Shown: piece by piece, positions 23,424-33,566 of the stretch
How positions within the stretch are numbered: the first letter of the stretch is position 1
Layout of the letters: the number at the start of each line of letters is the position of its first letter
Notes under the pieces: model-generated
Seen by the model: the letters and a program-made list of their open reading frames with translations, nothing else
The model's database searches: none
What the model was told of the DNA's origin: nothing
Program-made: the position numbers and the translations under genes
Assembly (NCBI GenBank): GCA_050633285.1
Contig: JBOEGG010000009.1
Coordinates: 1 to 64,000, forward strand
Direction: 5' to 3'
Source of the DNA: UBA1672 sp050633285
Lineage (GTDB): Bacteria > Pseudomonadota > Alphaproteobacteria > Micavibrionales > Micavibrionaceae
Length of the DNA stretch: 64,000 nt

Positions 23424-26400
23424 TTACACTGTAACCAAATTACCGGATGTTTCCAGAGCATCTTCATCCGTTAATCCTGTTACATTGAGCAAATTAGCGA
23501 TTTGTACAAAATTATCTGCACCACCATCAGCATCAATAGAGAGCGTTGAGTTAACCCCGTCATCTTTGATTTGCACAAAGTCAGATATCGCATCAGTTAT
23601 CGGGTCATAACCTTCTAACAAATCAGATATATCAATGGCATCACCTTGATAAGTTTTGAAATCTTTGATCGTATCAATATCAGCATAAGCACTATCAGCA
23701 TCAAATATAAATGTATCTGCGCCACGTCCGCCTTTTAATGTATCAATACCTTGACCACCCTCTAGCGCATCGTCCCCTGAGCCTGCATAAAGGTAATCAG
23801 CCCCTGTGCCACCGTTTAGAGTATCGCTTCCCGATCCGCCAAGTACCCAATCATCACCATTTCCACCAAACAAATAATCACTTCCTGAGCTGCCATATAA
23901 TAAATCGTCGCCATTTCCGCCCAGAAGCACATCATCCCCACTATTGCCGACAAGCAAATCTTTACCTTCACCGCCAACAAGAAGATCATCCCCTCGCTTG
24001 CCCCAAAGAATATCATTACCTCCTTCGGCAAATATAGCATCGCCACCATTCGTACCTATTAATATATTAAAATTATTATCACCAAATATATCATCCGGCC
24101 TTGCACTAACATTAATCGTGACGTTGGCAGTACCTTGCTCACCAGAGGGATCAAAAACACTATACTCAAATGTATCTGTCCCAATAAAGCCAAGGGCTGG
24201 AGAATATACAAAGTTACCAGTTGAAGTCATAGAGACACTACCCCCCTGAGACGTAGTAATTACAGAAGTTTGAACAGTAAGAATATCGCCATCTACATCA
24301 CTATCATTGATCAAAACATTTCCTGAAAGTTCATCATCGCGCATTGAATCAAATATATCATCTTGTGCAGATGGAGGGCTGTTCGTTGCAGTCAGTGTAA
24401 TATTAGCCGTTGCTACGTTCACACCACCCTGTCCGTCTTCCAGCGTATAGGTGAAGCTATCAGTACCAAAATAACCAGCATTAGGCGTATAGGTGAAATC
24501 TCCATTTGTAGATATCACCACCATCCCATTTGCTGTTGTAATGGTTTGAGAAACAATAGCCAAAACATCACCATCTACATCACTATCAGCCCCATTACCA
24601 TTATCAGATAACAAGTTTCCTGTAATATCTGTGTCTTGATCACCTTCAAACACATCATCTTGTGCTATCGGCGCATCATTGACAGAGTTAATTGTAATAT
24701 GAACGTTTTCTGTGATGATACCGCCATTACCATCATCAACTGTATAAGTTAGAGTCTCTGAACCGTTATAATCAGTATTCGGCGTATAAGTGAGCGTATT
24801 ATCTGAATTGATCACAACACTGCCATTCAATGCCCCAACAACAGAAGTAATGGTAAGGATATCACCATCTACATCGCTATCGTTAGCCAAAACATTAACG
24901 ATAATAGGTGTATCTTCATCTGTAGTTATCATATCAACAACAGCAACAGGCGTATCATTAACTGGGTCTACTGTTAAATTGACTGTTGCAACAGAAGCAC
25001 CGCCGTTACCGTCTGAGACAGTATAGGTGAAGCTATCAGCGCCATTATAATCAACATTAGGGGTATAAGTGATTGTGTTATCTGCATTCAACACGAGTGA
25101 ACCATGAGCAACATTAGTAGTAATAGATACGGTCAGATCATCGCCATCAATATCACTGTCATTATCCAAAACATCTATTGTGATAGCTGAATCTTCGTCT
25201 GTGCTAGCCGCATCATCCTGCTGCACTGGTGCATCATTTACTGGGTTAACTGTTAAATTCAGCTCACCTGTTGATACATTACCCTGACCATCTGATACTT
25301 CATACGTCACAACGGTATCGCCATTGAAATTCAAGCTTGGTGTAACAACGAGTTTATTATCAACAACAGTGACCGCACCACCATTTTCATCAATACCGCC
25401 AAGTAAGATTAAAGCATCATTTTCAGGGTCACTATCATTAGCCAGAACATCAACAGTAATTACTACATCTTCATCTGTCGTTGCGCTATCTACGTTCGTA
25501 ACGGGAGCCATTTGTACTTCTAAAACCTCTATCGGTAATTCAGTACTTATAATTTCTGTATCTGCTAAGAAATCAGCATTTCCTGTAATAGCAATATCAA
25601 GAACGGTAGCATTAAAAATAAAAGTACCCTCTTGCAAACCGGCATCCAGAGCTATTTGTTCCGCCGCTGCAAGAACATCAGGATCAATATCATCCAAAGT
25701 AATAATGTGGTCTGGAAAGCTTAAATCTGTATATGTTTCAGTAGTGTCACCATTCTCATAAGTGAACAAAGAGCTATCAGCAGTAACACGCCAACCATCT
25801 GCAAATGCTCCATATAAAACATCCGCCGCTATAGGCTGGGTAAGAATTGTACCATCAGGTAAGATAAAATCATTATCCGCATTACCATCATTGTTCCCTA
25901 ACAAGCCCTCTACCGCACCTGCCATACTATCATTCAAGAATGGTGCTATATCTAACCAACCATCTTTAACATCAACCCTTACACCATTTGAATTTTCATC
26001 TCTAAATACATAAGTATTGCCATCACGGGCTAAAATACTATTCTCTCCAATCAAGCTACCTTCACCATCTTCGAGAACAAATTGAATACCATTTAGTAAG
26101 ATACTGCCATCTTCGGAGCGGATTTCTAAAACATCATCTCCACTACCAATGGCAATAACTGTATTTACAGAAACGTCATTGCGCCCTTCCCACGACTCTT
26201 GGCGAACTTGTATATCTAGCGAACCATCAATAGTGCGCATCATAGTAAATTCACCAGCGGCCTGAAAACTATACCCTGTTCCATCAAAAGTTATATAGTG
26301 AGGTTCGCCAAAACTAACCGCTGGCCTATCCCAGCCAAGCCCTTCAACATTTGTTGAAGCTTCAGCCTCACTAAATAGCTTATCGAGAAACAAGTCATTC

Positions 26401-29400
26401 AATACAGGGAACGCAAACAAAGTATTCCCTACCGCTTGTCCAGCTTGAGCAGGTAACGCAGCGCCAAAACCAGCACCCAAAGCTGTAGGAACTAAATACG
26501 GCAGTGCTTCTTCAACTAAAGCAGCCCTATATTCTGGTGAATCTGCACTCAAGTAAGCGACACCTAAAGTCCCTAGAATGCCCGCATTATAAGCTAAACC
26601 TCCAAGCCCAATAACTGTTGATACAGCAACTTCTCCCTCAGGGTCAACAAAACTAACTGGATTATTATAACCAAATCTATATAAGTTTTGAACATCTCCA
26701 TCTAAGAATAAGGGGTCTTCCGTTAAGAACCTCCCCGTTTCTGTATCATAGGAACGCGCCCGCATATAATGTAAATTTTCTGCGTCTTCGCTTACGCCAA
26801 ATACACCATTAAACTCAAAATTATTCGCAATTGTTTCGCTCTCAAATAACTCTCGACCAAACGGTGTGTAATGATATTCATTTACAGTTGTTCCAGTAGC
26901 ATCCGTCAAACCTGTAATATTACCAACGGCATCAGCATCATAAAATGCAACTGAATTATCACCCGCCGTACGGCTAACCAAACCTAGGCCGTGCGTATAC
27001 GATGCTACTTTACTACCCGTACTATTATATTCGCCAACTACGTCTCCAAAACCAAACGGATCAACTAAAAACTCCGTACGAACGCCATCTTCAATGCTTG
27101 CAGATCGATTACCAAATACATCATATTCATAAGAAATAACGATACCATCTGGTTTAGTAACTTCCGTTAAACGATTTTCAACATCATATACATACGCATA
27201 GTTATTGCCTGTTGCTGCCTGAGAAACAAGGTTTCCATCAGCATCATAATCAAAGGTTTTATCACCCGCCGCGCTATATTGATTAAGATCACCTGTCGTA
27301 TAATTGGTGAGAACACCATTCTCACTGGTGCTGATACGATTACCTGCTGCGTCATAATCATAGGTAAGAATTGTATCCTCAATATCAATCGTATTAGAGG
27401 TAAATTCGGCGCGAGCAAGCTGGCCTATATTATCATATTGATATTCCCATGTTCCATCTTCATTTTCAGAACTTGTGCGTCTACCCAATACATCATATTC
27501 GTAAACAAAAGAACTACTGGTATTACCATCGCCGTCACGATTAATAATGGCTGCTTGTCTTCCTGCACCATCGTATTGATATTCTGTCTCTGTGCCATTG
27601 CGATTACTTTCAAGCGTAACTTGGCTCGCATCGTTATAGGTGTAACTCGTTAAAACGCCGTTATCATCAGAAACAGACAATAACCTACCTGCCGTATCAT
27701 ATGAGTAAAAAGTACCTTCACCATCCTGATTAACCATTGAGGTACGATTGCCTGCACCATCATATGTATAAGACAATGAACGCCCATTTGGGTATTCTAT
27801 AGATGTGACACGATCTGCGCTATCATATGTAACGCTTGTTGTCCCTGCATCACTTATTGCAGAAATCATATTTCCGCGCACATCATACGTATAAGAAACC
27901 TCACCATCAGATGAAACAGACTCTCCCGTAACATTACCCTGCGCATCACGCGTAAATTGAACCTCATCCCCACGACGATTTGTTTCAGTAATAAGGTTAC
28001 CAAAACTATCATACGTATAACTCTGGTCTGTGCCATCTGCCCACGCGGCATCTAACAATCGTCCATCCTCATCATATGAATAAGATCTATCATTACCGCC
28101 TGCATCGGTAAAACGTGATATCTGATTTGTAGAATAGTCATACTCAAATGAAATAGTATTACCATTTGCATCTTGTATGCTTTCAAGAAAATTAAAAGCA
28201 TAAGTATAAACGTCTTCTAAACCATCCGCGCGGGTGATCGTTTGAACATTTGAACCACCTTCATTTTTAATTGATACGGTTTCGCCCAGATTATTTGTTT
28301 GACTAACAATATTGCCACCAACACCTAATTGAGTCGTTGTGATCTGTCCCAAGCTATTCGTCGTAAATATAGCTCCTGCATCGTCATATGTATAATTCTC
28401 AGTAACCGTTCCTCCAATGACCTGAGAAGCCAGACGTCCTTCACTGTCATAAGTAAAATCAATGTCTGTTCCCCCCACTCTTTGCGTAGCAACAAGATTA
28501 CCATCGGTATCGTAAGTAAAACTAGTATCACCTCTATCACTCAAAACGGAGAGAAGTGTCATATTATCTGCACTATACTGAAATTCAGCATTACGCCCAT
28601 CTTCATCCACGATATTCGCTAATACACCAGAAACATCATATGTAAAGGTAAAAGCATCTCCCAGAGCATTCTCAAAACCTGTTATCTGTCCTTCATCATT
28701 ATATATAGCTATAACTTCAAGACTGGCATTAGGCTGTACAGATATAAGCTTACCAGCACGATCAAAATCAAACTTATCATTATCCGCAGTCGTAATACGA
28801 TAGCCATTTCTAATTGATACAAGCGTGAAACCATTATCTGTATTTTCACCACGCGCAAATACTGGTGAGGTGTTTACATTAGTCGTCAGAAAACCGTTTG
28901 TATCAACTGCTTTTCCAACAGAAAGAGAAACGTTATATTGTGCAGCTTGAGTAACATCCATTGAACGGAAAACACCAGCGTCTAAAAATCCCTTAACTGA
29001 AATAGTTCCATCATTAGCAATCTGTAATCCAAGATCAGCAATAGAATCCCAGCCCTTACCAAGAACACCAACTTCATTACGTTCTATAAGTGAGCCAAAA
29101 TCTCCTGCTTGCTCAAGCTCAAACTGTAATGCAGTTTCAACGCTTTGTTGCTCTCCACCTGCTGCGCCAATACGACGGGCATCTTCTGCCAAAGCAGAAG
29201 ATAAATCTTCAACCGTGCTCCCCACATTTGCCAAGAAATTATTATATGTCATATTCCAAGCATCATCGGATATGGATGCAGGACGCAACGACGCTTCTTG
29301 AGAAGCCCAATCAATCGTTGAAAATGGATCAGCAATACCAACATTATAGCTCGTTGTCGTATCTCGAAAAAGACTTCCAAACGTTCGCGCAGTCAATGTA

Positions 29401-31193
29401 ATGGGGTTACTTCCTGAATCAGATTCAAAGGCAAACATGCCAATAGAAGAGCTATTTCCCAATACCGAGCTTTCAAACGTCCCATTTAAAACACTGGCAT
29501 ATATAATTGCCGGTGCATCCGCATCTGCCTGTAAGTCACTATAGCTAATCTCTACCGAGCCTCCGGCTGCAAAAGGTAAGTTAGCGGCAACGGTTATTTC
29601 AACAGTAGGATCAGGCCTATCACCTTGATCAGCAGGATCATTTGTTTCTGTTACGGATAATCTAAAGTCTCCACCTTGAGGGTGTAATTGCCCAGTATCT
29701 CCTTGCTTCACAGCGATAAAATATTCACCTGATGTCAATGGATTGAAAACAGCACTTACACTATCAGAAGATGTTCCAAAATTAGTAAAACTATATTCTA
29801 CAATTTTGTTACCCTGCTCTCCATAAACAACTAATGATGGGCTAGAAAAAGAAGAAAGAAATGGGGAACTCACTTCAAGATTATAGTTCAAAGATGAATC
29901 TAACGAGATTTTATACCAATCCTGATCAATAGAGCTTTCTATAGTACCGTCAATTTGATCATTAACCAGAACCGTTTGCGTTGTATTAATATCACCATCC
30001 ACAAAATCATAAAGTTCAAAAGCAGATAAGGTATACTCACTAGTGTTATCACCTAATTCTCCATTTACCTTCAAAATAACCGCACCATCATTGGGTGCAG
30101 ATATTATATTGGCCATGCCAATAGAGTTTACAGAACTGCTAATAAGATCACCACCTAATGAATATACGGATAGTGTAAGAAATTCGCCCGTCCCAAAATC
30201 AGCCATGTTCGATAAATTAACTGCAAAACTAGTATTTTCAGGAACATCCAAACGATAAAAATCTTCGTCACCGCTGCTATTAATTCGTCCTACAACCGCG
30301 CTTTCTAAGCTGACATCATAGGCAGTAGCTATCGTATTACCTACAAAATCTAAATTACTTTCCAGAGCAAGAGCCTGCACAAAAGATAGTAAATAATTTC
30401 CTTGATCATCCGTTCCAAAAGTAGACCTCATACTAACAGTCGTACTTGTATCTTGGTTGGCACTAACTCGAAAAAATTGTGTAAATCTGGTATCACTTAG
30501 AAAAGCCGTATCAAAGATCTCAGAATTACTTCCTAAGCTATAGGTAAAATTTGGGTTAGATATAGGATTAGATCCAATGCTTGTCGCAAAAATAATATAT
30601 GTCTCATCCGCAGTTAAATCATGTAAAAATGCATCTGTATCATTTGGATCATTAATAGTTGCTGCAACGCGTTGTCCCGGCGTTAACTTAAATTCTTCTA
30701 CTCCAAAACCGGGCACAACATCAGTATCTGTTTCTACACGAGGATCAAATGGATCACTTGGCGCTACAGAAGAAAACGAAGTAGATAATTTATATCCCCC
30801 TATATCAAAAAAACTTGATCCAGTAGTTGCAGAAACATAATAAAATTCAGACGAAGAAGGTGTATATGTAATTCGAGAATTTAAATCATTAATGCTTATA
30901 TTATCACTAGAATCTACCAACACACCCGCAGAATTATATAAGCTAAGTAATGGATCATTTAAGGGGTCAAGTAAAAAACCTTCTCCTAAATCAACTTCCA
31001 CACCCTCTAAATCAAACGTATATGTAACATTAGCATCCAGTTGCAAACGATACCAGTCCTGATCATTTACAGTACCTAATCCTGGATCATCAATCTTACT
31101 AAAAACGATATTATCTGTTGTAATATTTTCTGCCGTCTGTAGATCATCGCCAATATCAGATTCAATATCTAAAAAATATAATTCAGTTGGCAT
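23424..31193 (-). CDS. Giant type I-secreted RHS/YD, von Willebrand D, cadherin-like and RTX protein
   Basis: 2,589 residues, no signal peptide. N-terminal third: repeated beta-sandwich units of the DQDWYRLQLD / DEDFYRLDVP type (pre-peptidase C-like). Residues about 830-1510: many YD repeats (SYTYDGAGNRTSMVN style) ending in the RHS core box GRFLTEDP and NPVSFVDPEGE. A short hydrophobic Ala/Gly segment, then a von Willebrand type D domain (about 1620-1780, FGEPHYITFDGTGYSF). Five cadherin-like repeats with VNDAP and DEDxxI signatures (about 1890-2365), about ten RTX nonapeptides (GGNGDDxLx, about 2370-2500), and a C-terminal DTIKDF / DAIDISDLL secretion tail. It is probably a calcium-dependent adhesin or contact factor. 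No toxin tip follows the RHS core. Confidence 0.85.
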   Translation of the reverse strand: MPTELYFLDIESDIGDDLQTAENITTDNIVFSKIDDPGLGTVNDQDWYRLQLDANVTYTFDLEGVEVDLGEGFLLDPLNDPLLSLYNSAGVLVDSSDNISINDLNSRITYTPSSSEFYYVSATTGSSFFDIGGYKLSTSFSSVAPSDPFDPRVETDTDVVPGFGVEEFKLTPGQRVAATINDPNDTDAFLHDLTADETYIIFATSIGSNPISNPNFTYSLGSNSEIFDTAFLSDTRFTQFFRVSANQDTSTTVSMRSTFGTDDQGNYLLSFVQALALESNLDFVGNTIATAYDVSLESAVVGRINSSGDEDFYRLDVPENTSFAVNLSNMADFGTGEFLTLSVYSLGGDLISSSVNSIGMANIISAPNDGAVILKVNGELGDNTSEYTLSAFELYDFVDGDINTTQTVLVNDQIDGTIESSIDQDWYKISLDSSLNYNLEVSSPFLSSFSSPSLVVYGEQGNKIVEYSFTNFGTSSDSVSAVFNPLTSGEYFIAVKQGDTGQLHPQGGDFRLSVTETNDPADQGDRPDPTVEITVAANLPFAAGGSVEISYSDLQADADAPAIIYASVLNGTFESSVLGNSSSIGMFAFESDSGSNPITLTARTFGSLFRDTTTSYNVGIADPFSTIDWASQEASLRPASISDDAWNMTYNNFLANVGSTVEDLSSALAEDARRIGAAGGEQQSVETALQFELEQAGDFGSLIERNEVGVLGKGWDSIADLGLQIANDGTISVKGFLDAGVFRSMDVTQAAQYNVSLSVGKAVDTNGFLTTNVNTSPVFARGENTDNGFTLVSIRNGYRITTADNDKFDFDRAGKLISVQPNASLEVIAIYNDEGQITGFENALGDAFTFTYDVSGVLANIVDEDGRNAEFQYSADNMTLLSVLSDRGDTSFTYDTDGNLVATQRVGGTDIDFTYDSEGRLASQVIGGTVTENYTYDDAGAIFTTNSLGQITTTQLGVGGNIVSQTNNLGETVSIKNEGGSNVQTITRADGLEDVYTYAFNFLESIQDANGNTISFEYDYSTNQISRFTDAGGNDRSYSYDEDGRLLDAAWADGTDQSYTYDSFGNLITETNRRGDEVQFTRDAQGNVTGESVSSDGEVSYTYDVRGNMISAISDAGTTSVTYDSADRVTSIEYPNGRSLSYTYDGAGNRTSMVNQDGEGTFYSYDTAGRLLSVSDDNGVLTSYTYNDASQVTLESNRNGTETEYQYDGAGRQAAIINRDGDGNTSSSFVYEYDVLGRRTSSENEDGTWEYQYDNIGQLARAEFTSNTIDIEDTILTYDYDAAGNRISTSENGVLTNYTTGDLNQYSAAGDKTFDYDADGNLVSQAATGNNYAYVYDVENRLTEVTKPDGIVISYEYDVFGNRSASIEDGVRTEFLVDPFGFGDVVGEYNSTGSKVASYTHGLGLVSRTAGDNSVAFYDADAVGNITGLTDATGTTVNEYHYTPFGRELFESETIANNFEFNGVFGVSEDAENLHYMRARSYDTETGRFLTEDPLFLDGDVQNLYRFGYNNPVSFVDPEGEVAVSTVIGLGGLAYNAGILGTLGVAYLSADSPEYRAALVEEALPYLVPTALGAGFGAALPAQAGQAVGNTLFAFPVLNDLFLDKLFSEAEASTNVEGLGWDRPAVSFGEPHYITFDGTGYSFQAAGEFTMMRTIDGSLDIQVRQESWEGRNDVSVNTVIAIGSGDDVLEIRSEDGSILLNGIQFVLEDGEGSLIGENSILARDGNTYVFRDENSNGVRVDVKDGWLDIAPFLNDSMAGAVEGLLGNNDGNADNDFILPDGTILTQPIAADVLYGAFADGWRVTADSSLFTYENGDTTETYTDLSFPDHIITLDDIDPDVLAAAEQIALDAGLQEGTFIFNATVLDIAITGNADFLADTEIISTELPIEVLEVQMAPVTNVDSATTDEDVVITVDVLANDSDPENDALILLGGIDENGGAVTVVDNKLVVTPSLNFNGDTVVTYEVSDGQGNVSTGELNLTVNPVNDAPVQQDDAASTDEDSAITIDVLDNDSDIDGDDLTVSITTNVAHGSLVLNADNTITYTPNVDYNGADSFTYTVSDGNGGASVATVNLTVDPVNDTPVAVVDMITTDEDTPIIVNVLANDSDVDGDILTITSVVGALNGSVVINSDNTLTYTPNTDYNGSETLTYTVDDGNGGIITENVHITINSVNDAPIAQDDVFEGDQDTDITGNLLSDNGNGADSDVDGDVLAIVSQTITTANGMVVISTNGDFTYTPNAGYFGTDSFTYTLEDGQGGVNVATANITLTATNSPPSAQDDIFDSMRDDELSGNVLINDSDVDGDILTVQTSVITTSQGGSVSMTSTGNFVYSPALGFIGTDTFEYSVFDPSGEQGTANVTINVSARPDDIFGDNNFNILIGTNGGDAIFAEGGNDILWGKRGDDLLVGGEGKDLLVGNSGDDVLLGGNGDDLLYGSSGSDYLFGGNGDDWVLGGSGSDTLNGGTGADYLYAGSGDDALEGGQGIDTLKGGRGADTFIFDADSAYADIDTIKDFKTYQGDAIDISDLLEGYDPITDAISDFVQIKDDGVNSTLSIDADGGADNFVQIANLLNVTGLTDEDALETSGNLVTV

Positions 31194-31345
31194 GGCAAAA
31201 ATCCTTCATCTATAACTGTAATGTGATTACAACCATCTGTAGCTTTTTTCAAATAATTATGCAATTAGAATAGAGAATAAATTTCAAGCTATTGAACATC
31301 ATGTGCTAGAATTAAAAAACAATAATTTTTATACGGATTACTTAT

Positions 31346-32008
31346 ATGACTTTTGAAACATCAGCGTTAATAGCTCTCTGTGAAATTGTGCTCTCAATAG
31401 CTATTTTATATCGAATTAAACTATGGTGTAATTCGATATATGTAGAAGCCGATATATTAGGGTATAAGTGGTTCAAAAATAATAAGACGACTGGGTTTTG
31501 TCCTGTTGTCGCATTTAAAAATAACGAAAACAGTATAGAAGCTCCAATACATGAATTAAATTTATTAATACCTGAAAGAAAATTAAAATTAAGGCTGTCC
31601 AAAAATTCAAAACGCTCAGTTAAAACAAATATTACTCATCTGATCTTCTTACTAACATTATTACTTTTTATTTCGCATACATTCGGCGCGCCAATTAATC
31701 AAAATAACAATAATATATTACTCTTAATAATTATATTTTATGCAGCTTCCATCACATTTGGGCTAGCTATAAATTTTAAGAATACAGGCCAACTTAATAT
31801 AATGTCTTTCATGCCTATATCTAAACGCCCTGATAACTATGAAGAGTTGAACGAAGATTACTTCAAAAAAATAGAAGAAAGTGATCTCGTAACCTACGAA
31901 GAAGCAATGGCACATTACTATCACCAAAATAAAAAATCAGAAAAGTGGTTATATCCTATAATTGCTATCGGACTGGCTCTAATGATTGCCTATAAAATTC
32001 TGGGATAA
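31346..32008 (+). CDS. DUF3592-like membrane protein, tandem copy 1
   Basis: 220 residues: an N-terminal membrane helix, an extracytoplasmic beta-rich part (ADILGYKWFKNNKTTGFCPV and the following strands), two central hydrophobic segments and a C-terminal helix (KWLYPIIAIGLALMIAYKIL). The middle resembles DUF3592-type proteins. The last 60 residues are almost identical to the next gene, and both starts share TATACGGATTACTTA just before ATGACTTTTGAAA, so the pair arose by tandem duplication. It is divergent from the giant RHS/RTX gene with a 152-bp AT-rich spacer. Role unknown. Confidence 0.65.
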   Translation: MTFETSALIALCEIVLSIAILYRIKLWCNSIYVEADILGYKWFKNNKTTGFCPVVAFKNNENSIEAPIHELNLLIPERKLKLRLSKNSKRSVKTNITHLIFLLTLLLFISHTFGAPINQNNNNILLLIIIFYAASITFGLAINFKNTGQLNIMSFMPISKRPDNYEELNEDYFKKIEESDLVTYEEAMAHYYHQNKKSEKWLYPIIAIGLALMIAYKILG

Positions 32009-32037
32009 ATATCGCTCAGTTTATACGGATTACTTAA

Positions 32038-32721
32038 ATGACTTTTGAAATATTAGTGCTAATAGCAATTACAGCATGTTTCGTTATTGCTTTTTTGTAT
32101 CTATCCTTTAAATCTCTCAACAATTGGCGCAACTCGTCCTTAATTCAGGCTGAAATTATCGGATATAAGTGGTCTAAATTACCTGCTAGAAAATATAAAA
32201 CAACCAACCCTATTACAGGATTCTGGCCTATTATTCAGTATAAAACTGAAAACCAAACTGTTAGAGCAACAATAAAAAATATAAGTTTACTAATCCCTGA
32301 AAAAACACGTATAAAAGTTAGAATGGCGGACAAAAACAACCACGTAAAAATGGAATTTTTATACAGTATATTGCTTTTAGGATTACTTGCCGTTGGAATT
32401 CTATATAAAACCGTGTTTATAGACATTCTATTTCCTGCTTGGTTCTTAGGATTAATTTTCGCTATTTTTATTTATCTAAGAGATAACTATAATAATTTTG
32501 GTACTTTACAAGATACGTTCAAATACGTTAGTCCACAGTGCCCTGAAAACTATGACGATCTGACCGAAAATTACTTCGAAAAAATTGAAGAAAGTGATCT
32601 CGTGACCTATGAAGAAGCAATGGCATATTATTATCACCAGAATAAAAAATCAGAAAAGTGGTTATATCCTCTAATTGCTATCGGGCTGGCTCTGATGATT
32701 GCCTATAAAATTCTTAGGTAG
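32038..32721 (+). CDS. DUF3592-like membrane protein, tandem copy 2
   Basis: 227 residues, paralogue of the preceding gene, 29 bp downstream. The front half has diverged (IIGYKWSKLPARKYKTTNPI, then GFWPIIQY), while the tail (EESDLVTYEEAMAYYYHQNK then the final membrane helix) is nearly unchanged. Such uneven divergence points to selection on the exposed domain or gene conversion of the tail. No catalytic residues are apparent. Confidence 0.65.
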   Translation: MTFEILVLIAITACFVIAFLYLSFKSLNNWRNSSLIQAEIIGYKWSKLPARKYKTTNPITGFWPIIQYKTENQTVRATIKNISLLIPEKTRIKVRMADKNNHVKMEFLYSILLLGLLAVGILYKTVFIDILFPAWFLGLIFAIFIYLRDNYNNFGTLQDTFKYVSPQCPENYDDLTENYFEKIEESDLVTYEEAMAYYYHQNKKSEKWLYPLIAIGLALMIAYKILR

Positions 32722-32798
32722 GTTATCTATACTATTTATAAAGACAATACCCCTAACTTTGTATCTTTTACAACATGGCCTGAAAACAGAGGATTATA

Positions 32799-33563
32799 TT
32801 ATTGGATATAATATTTAACCCGGTTCAAATATTCATCAAGCTTCCCTGATCTCTTAAGCCTAAACCATGTATTTCTAGCTGTTCCTTCTTTAATTCCCAT
32901 GACCTTTGCGACTTCCGGCCAGGTTAACCCCATAGATTTCAGACGAACAATTTCTGTTTTAAATCGACGGCTTGTTTTCTGCCCACGCACTTGAACATGA
33001 AACGGCACTTTCTCCCACACTCTCCAAAACTTCTTCTCAAATTCAGTGTCCCCCGCTTTGTAAGCATCAAATACTTCTCTACACGGCATGTCTTTGTCTC
33101 GCCCAACTTCGGTGATTGTTCGCCCGTCACTTAATCGTTTCAAAAATTCTTCAAAATCTTTTTTGCCCCATTTCTCACTGCGGCCATGCATTTTCAAACC
33201 ATGCTCCTTGAGCGCATTATGTGACACAGGCATAATCTTACGGCGATTTTTCGAACGCTCTTGAATATAGGATATATGATCCGCAGACGGTTGGCGCGGC
33301 AGCTTGCCTTCAGCTCGCGTTTTTTCGATTACTGTGCCCAGATGCTTTCTGTGCGTTTCACTCAACAACCCTTTACGCCAAGGAATACCAAATCTTGCCC
33401 TATATGCATCGCCATCCATGTTATGCGCAGACTTTAGATGCTGTCCGAGCATGACGTAAGATTTACCGCACATCAGGCAAACGATGCGATCTCCTTCAAA
33501 ATAAGCATCAAGCTCCGCTTTTGTTTTAAATTTCTTATTCCAAGGATAATGTTGATCTACCAT
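32799..33563 (-). CDS. Ros/MucR-type zinc-finger regulator with an added C-terminal HTH
   Basis: 254 residues. The front has the prokaryotic C2H2 finger of Ros/MucR: CLMCGKSYVMLGQHLKSAH, followed by YRARFGIPW. The family is largely alphaproteobacterial, which supports the host assignment. It is much longer than the usual 140 residues. A second DNA-binding unit lies at the end (IVRLKSMGLTWPEVAKVMGI then ARNTWFRLKRSG). It sits 3 bp downstream of the transglycosylase gene on the same strand, in the divergent arm of the conjugation region, so it probably regulates transfer. Confidence 0.78.
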   Translation of the reverse strand: MVDQHYPWNKKFKTKAELDAYFEGDRIVCLMCGKSYVMLGQHLKSAHNMDGDAYRARFGIPWRKGLLSETHRKHLGTVIEKTRAEGKLPRQPSADHISYIQERSKNRRKIMPVSHNALKEHGLKMHGRSEKWGKKDFEEFLKRLSDGRTITEVGRDKDMPCREVFDAYKAGDTEFEKKFWRVWEKVPFHVQVRGQKTSRRFKTEIVRLKSMGLTWPEVAKVMGIKEGTARNTWFRLKRSGKLDEYLNRVKYYIQ

Positions 33564-33566
33564 ACA

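Noticed and set aside
23424..31193. Polymorphic RHS toxin with immunity gene
   Set aside because: After the RHS core there is a vWD domain and adhesion repeats instead of a toxin tip, so a toxin call cannot be supported.
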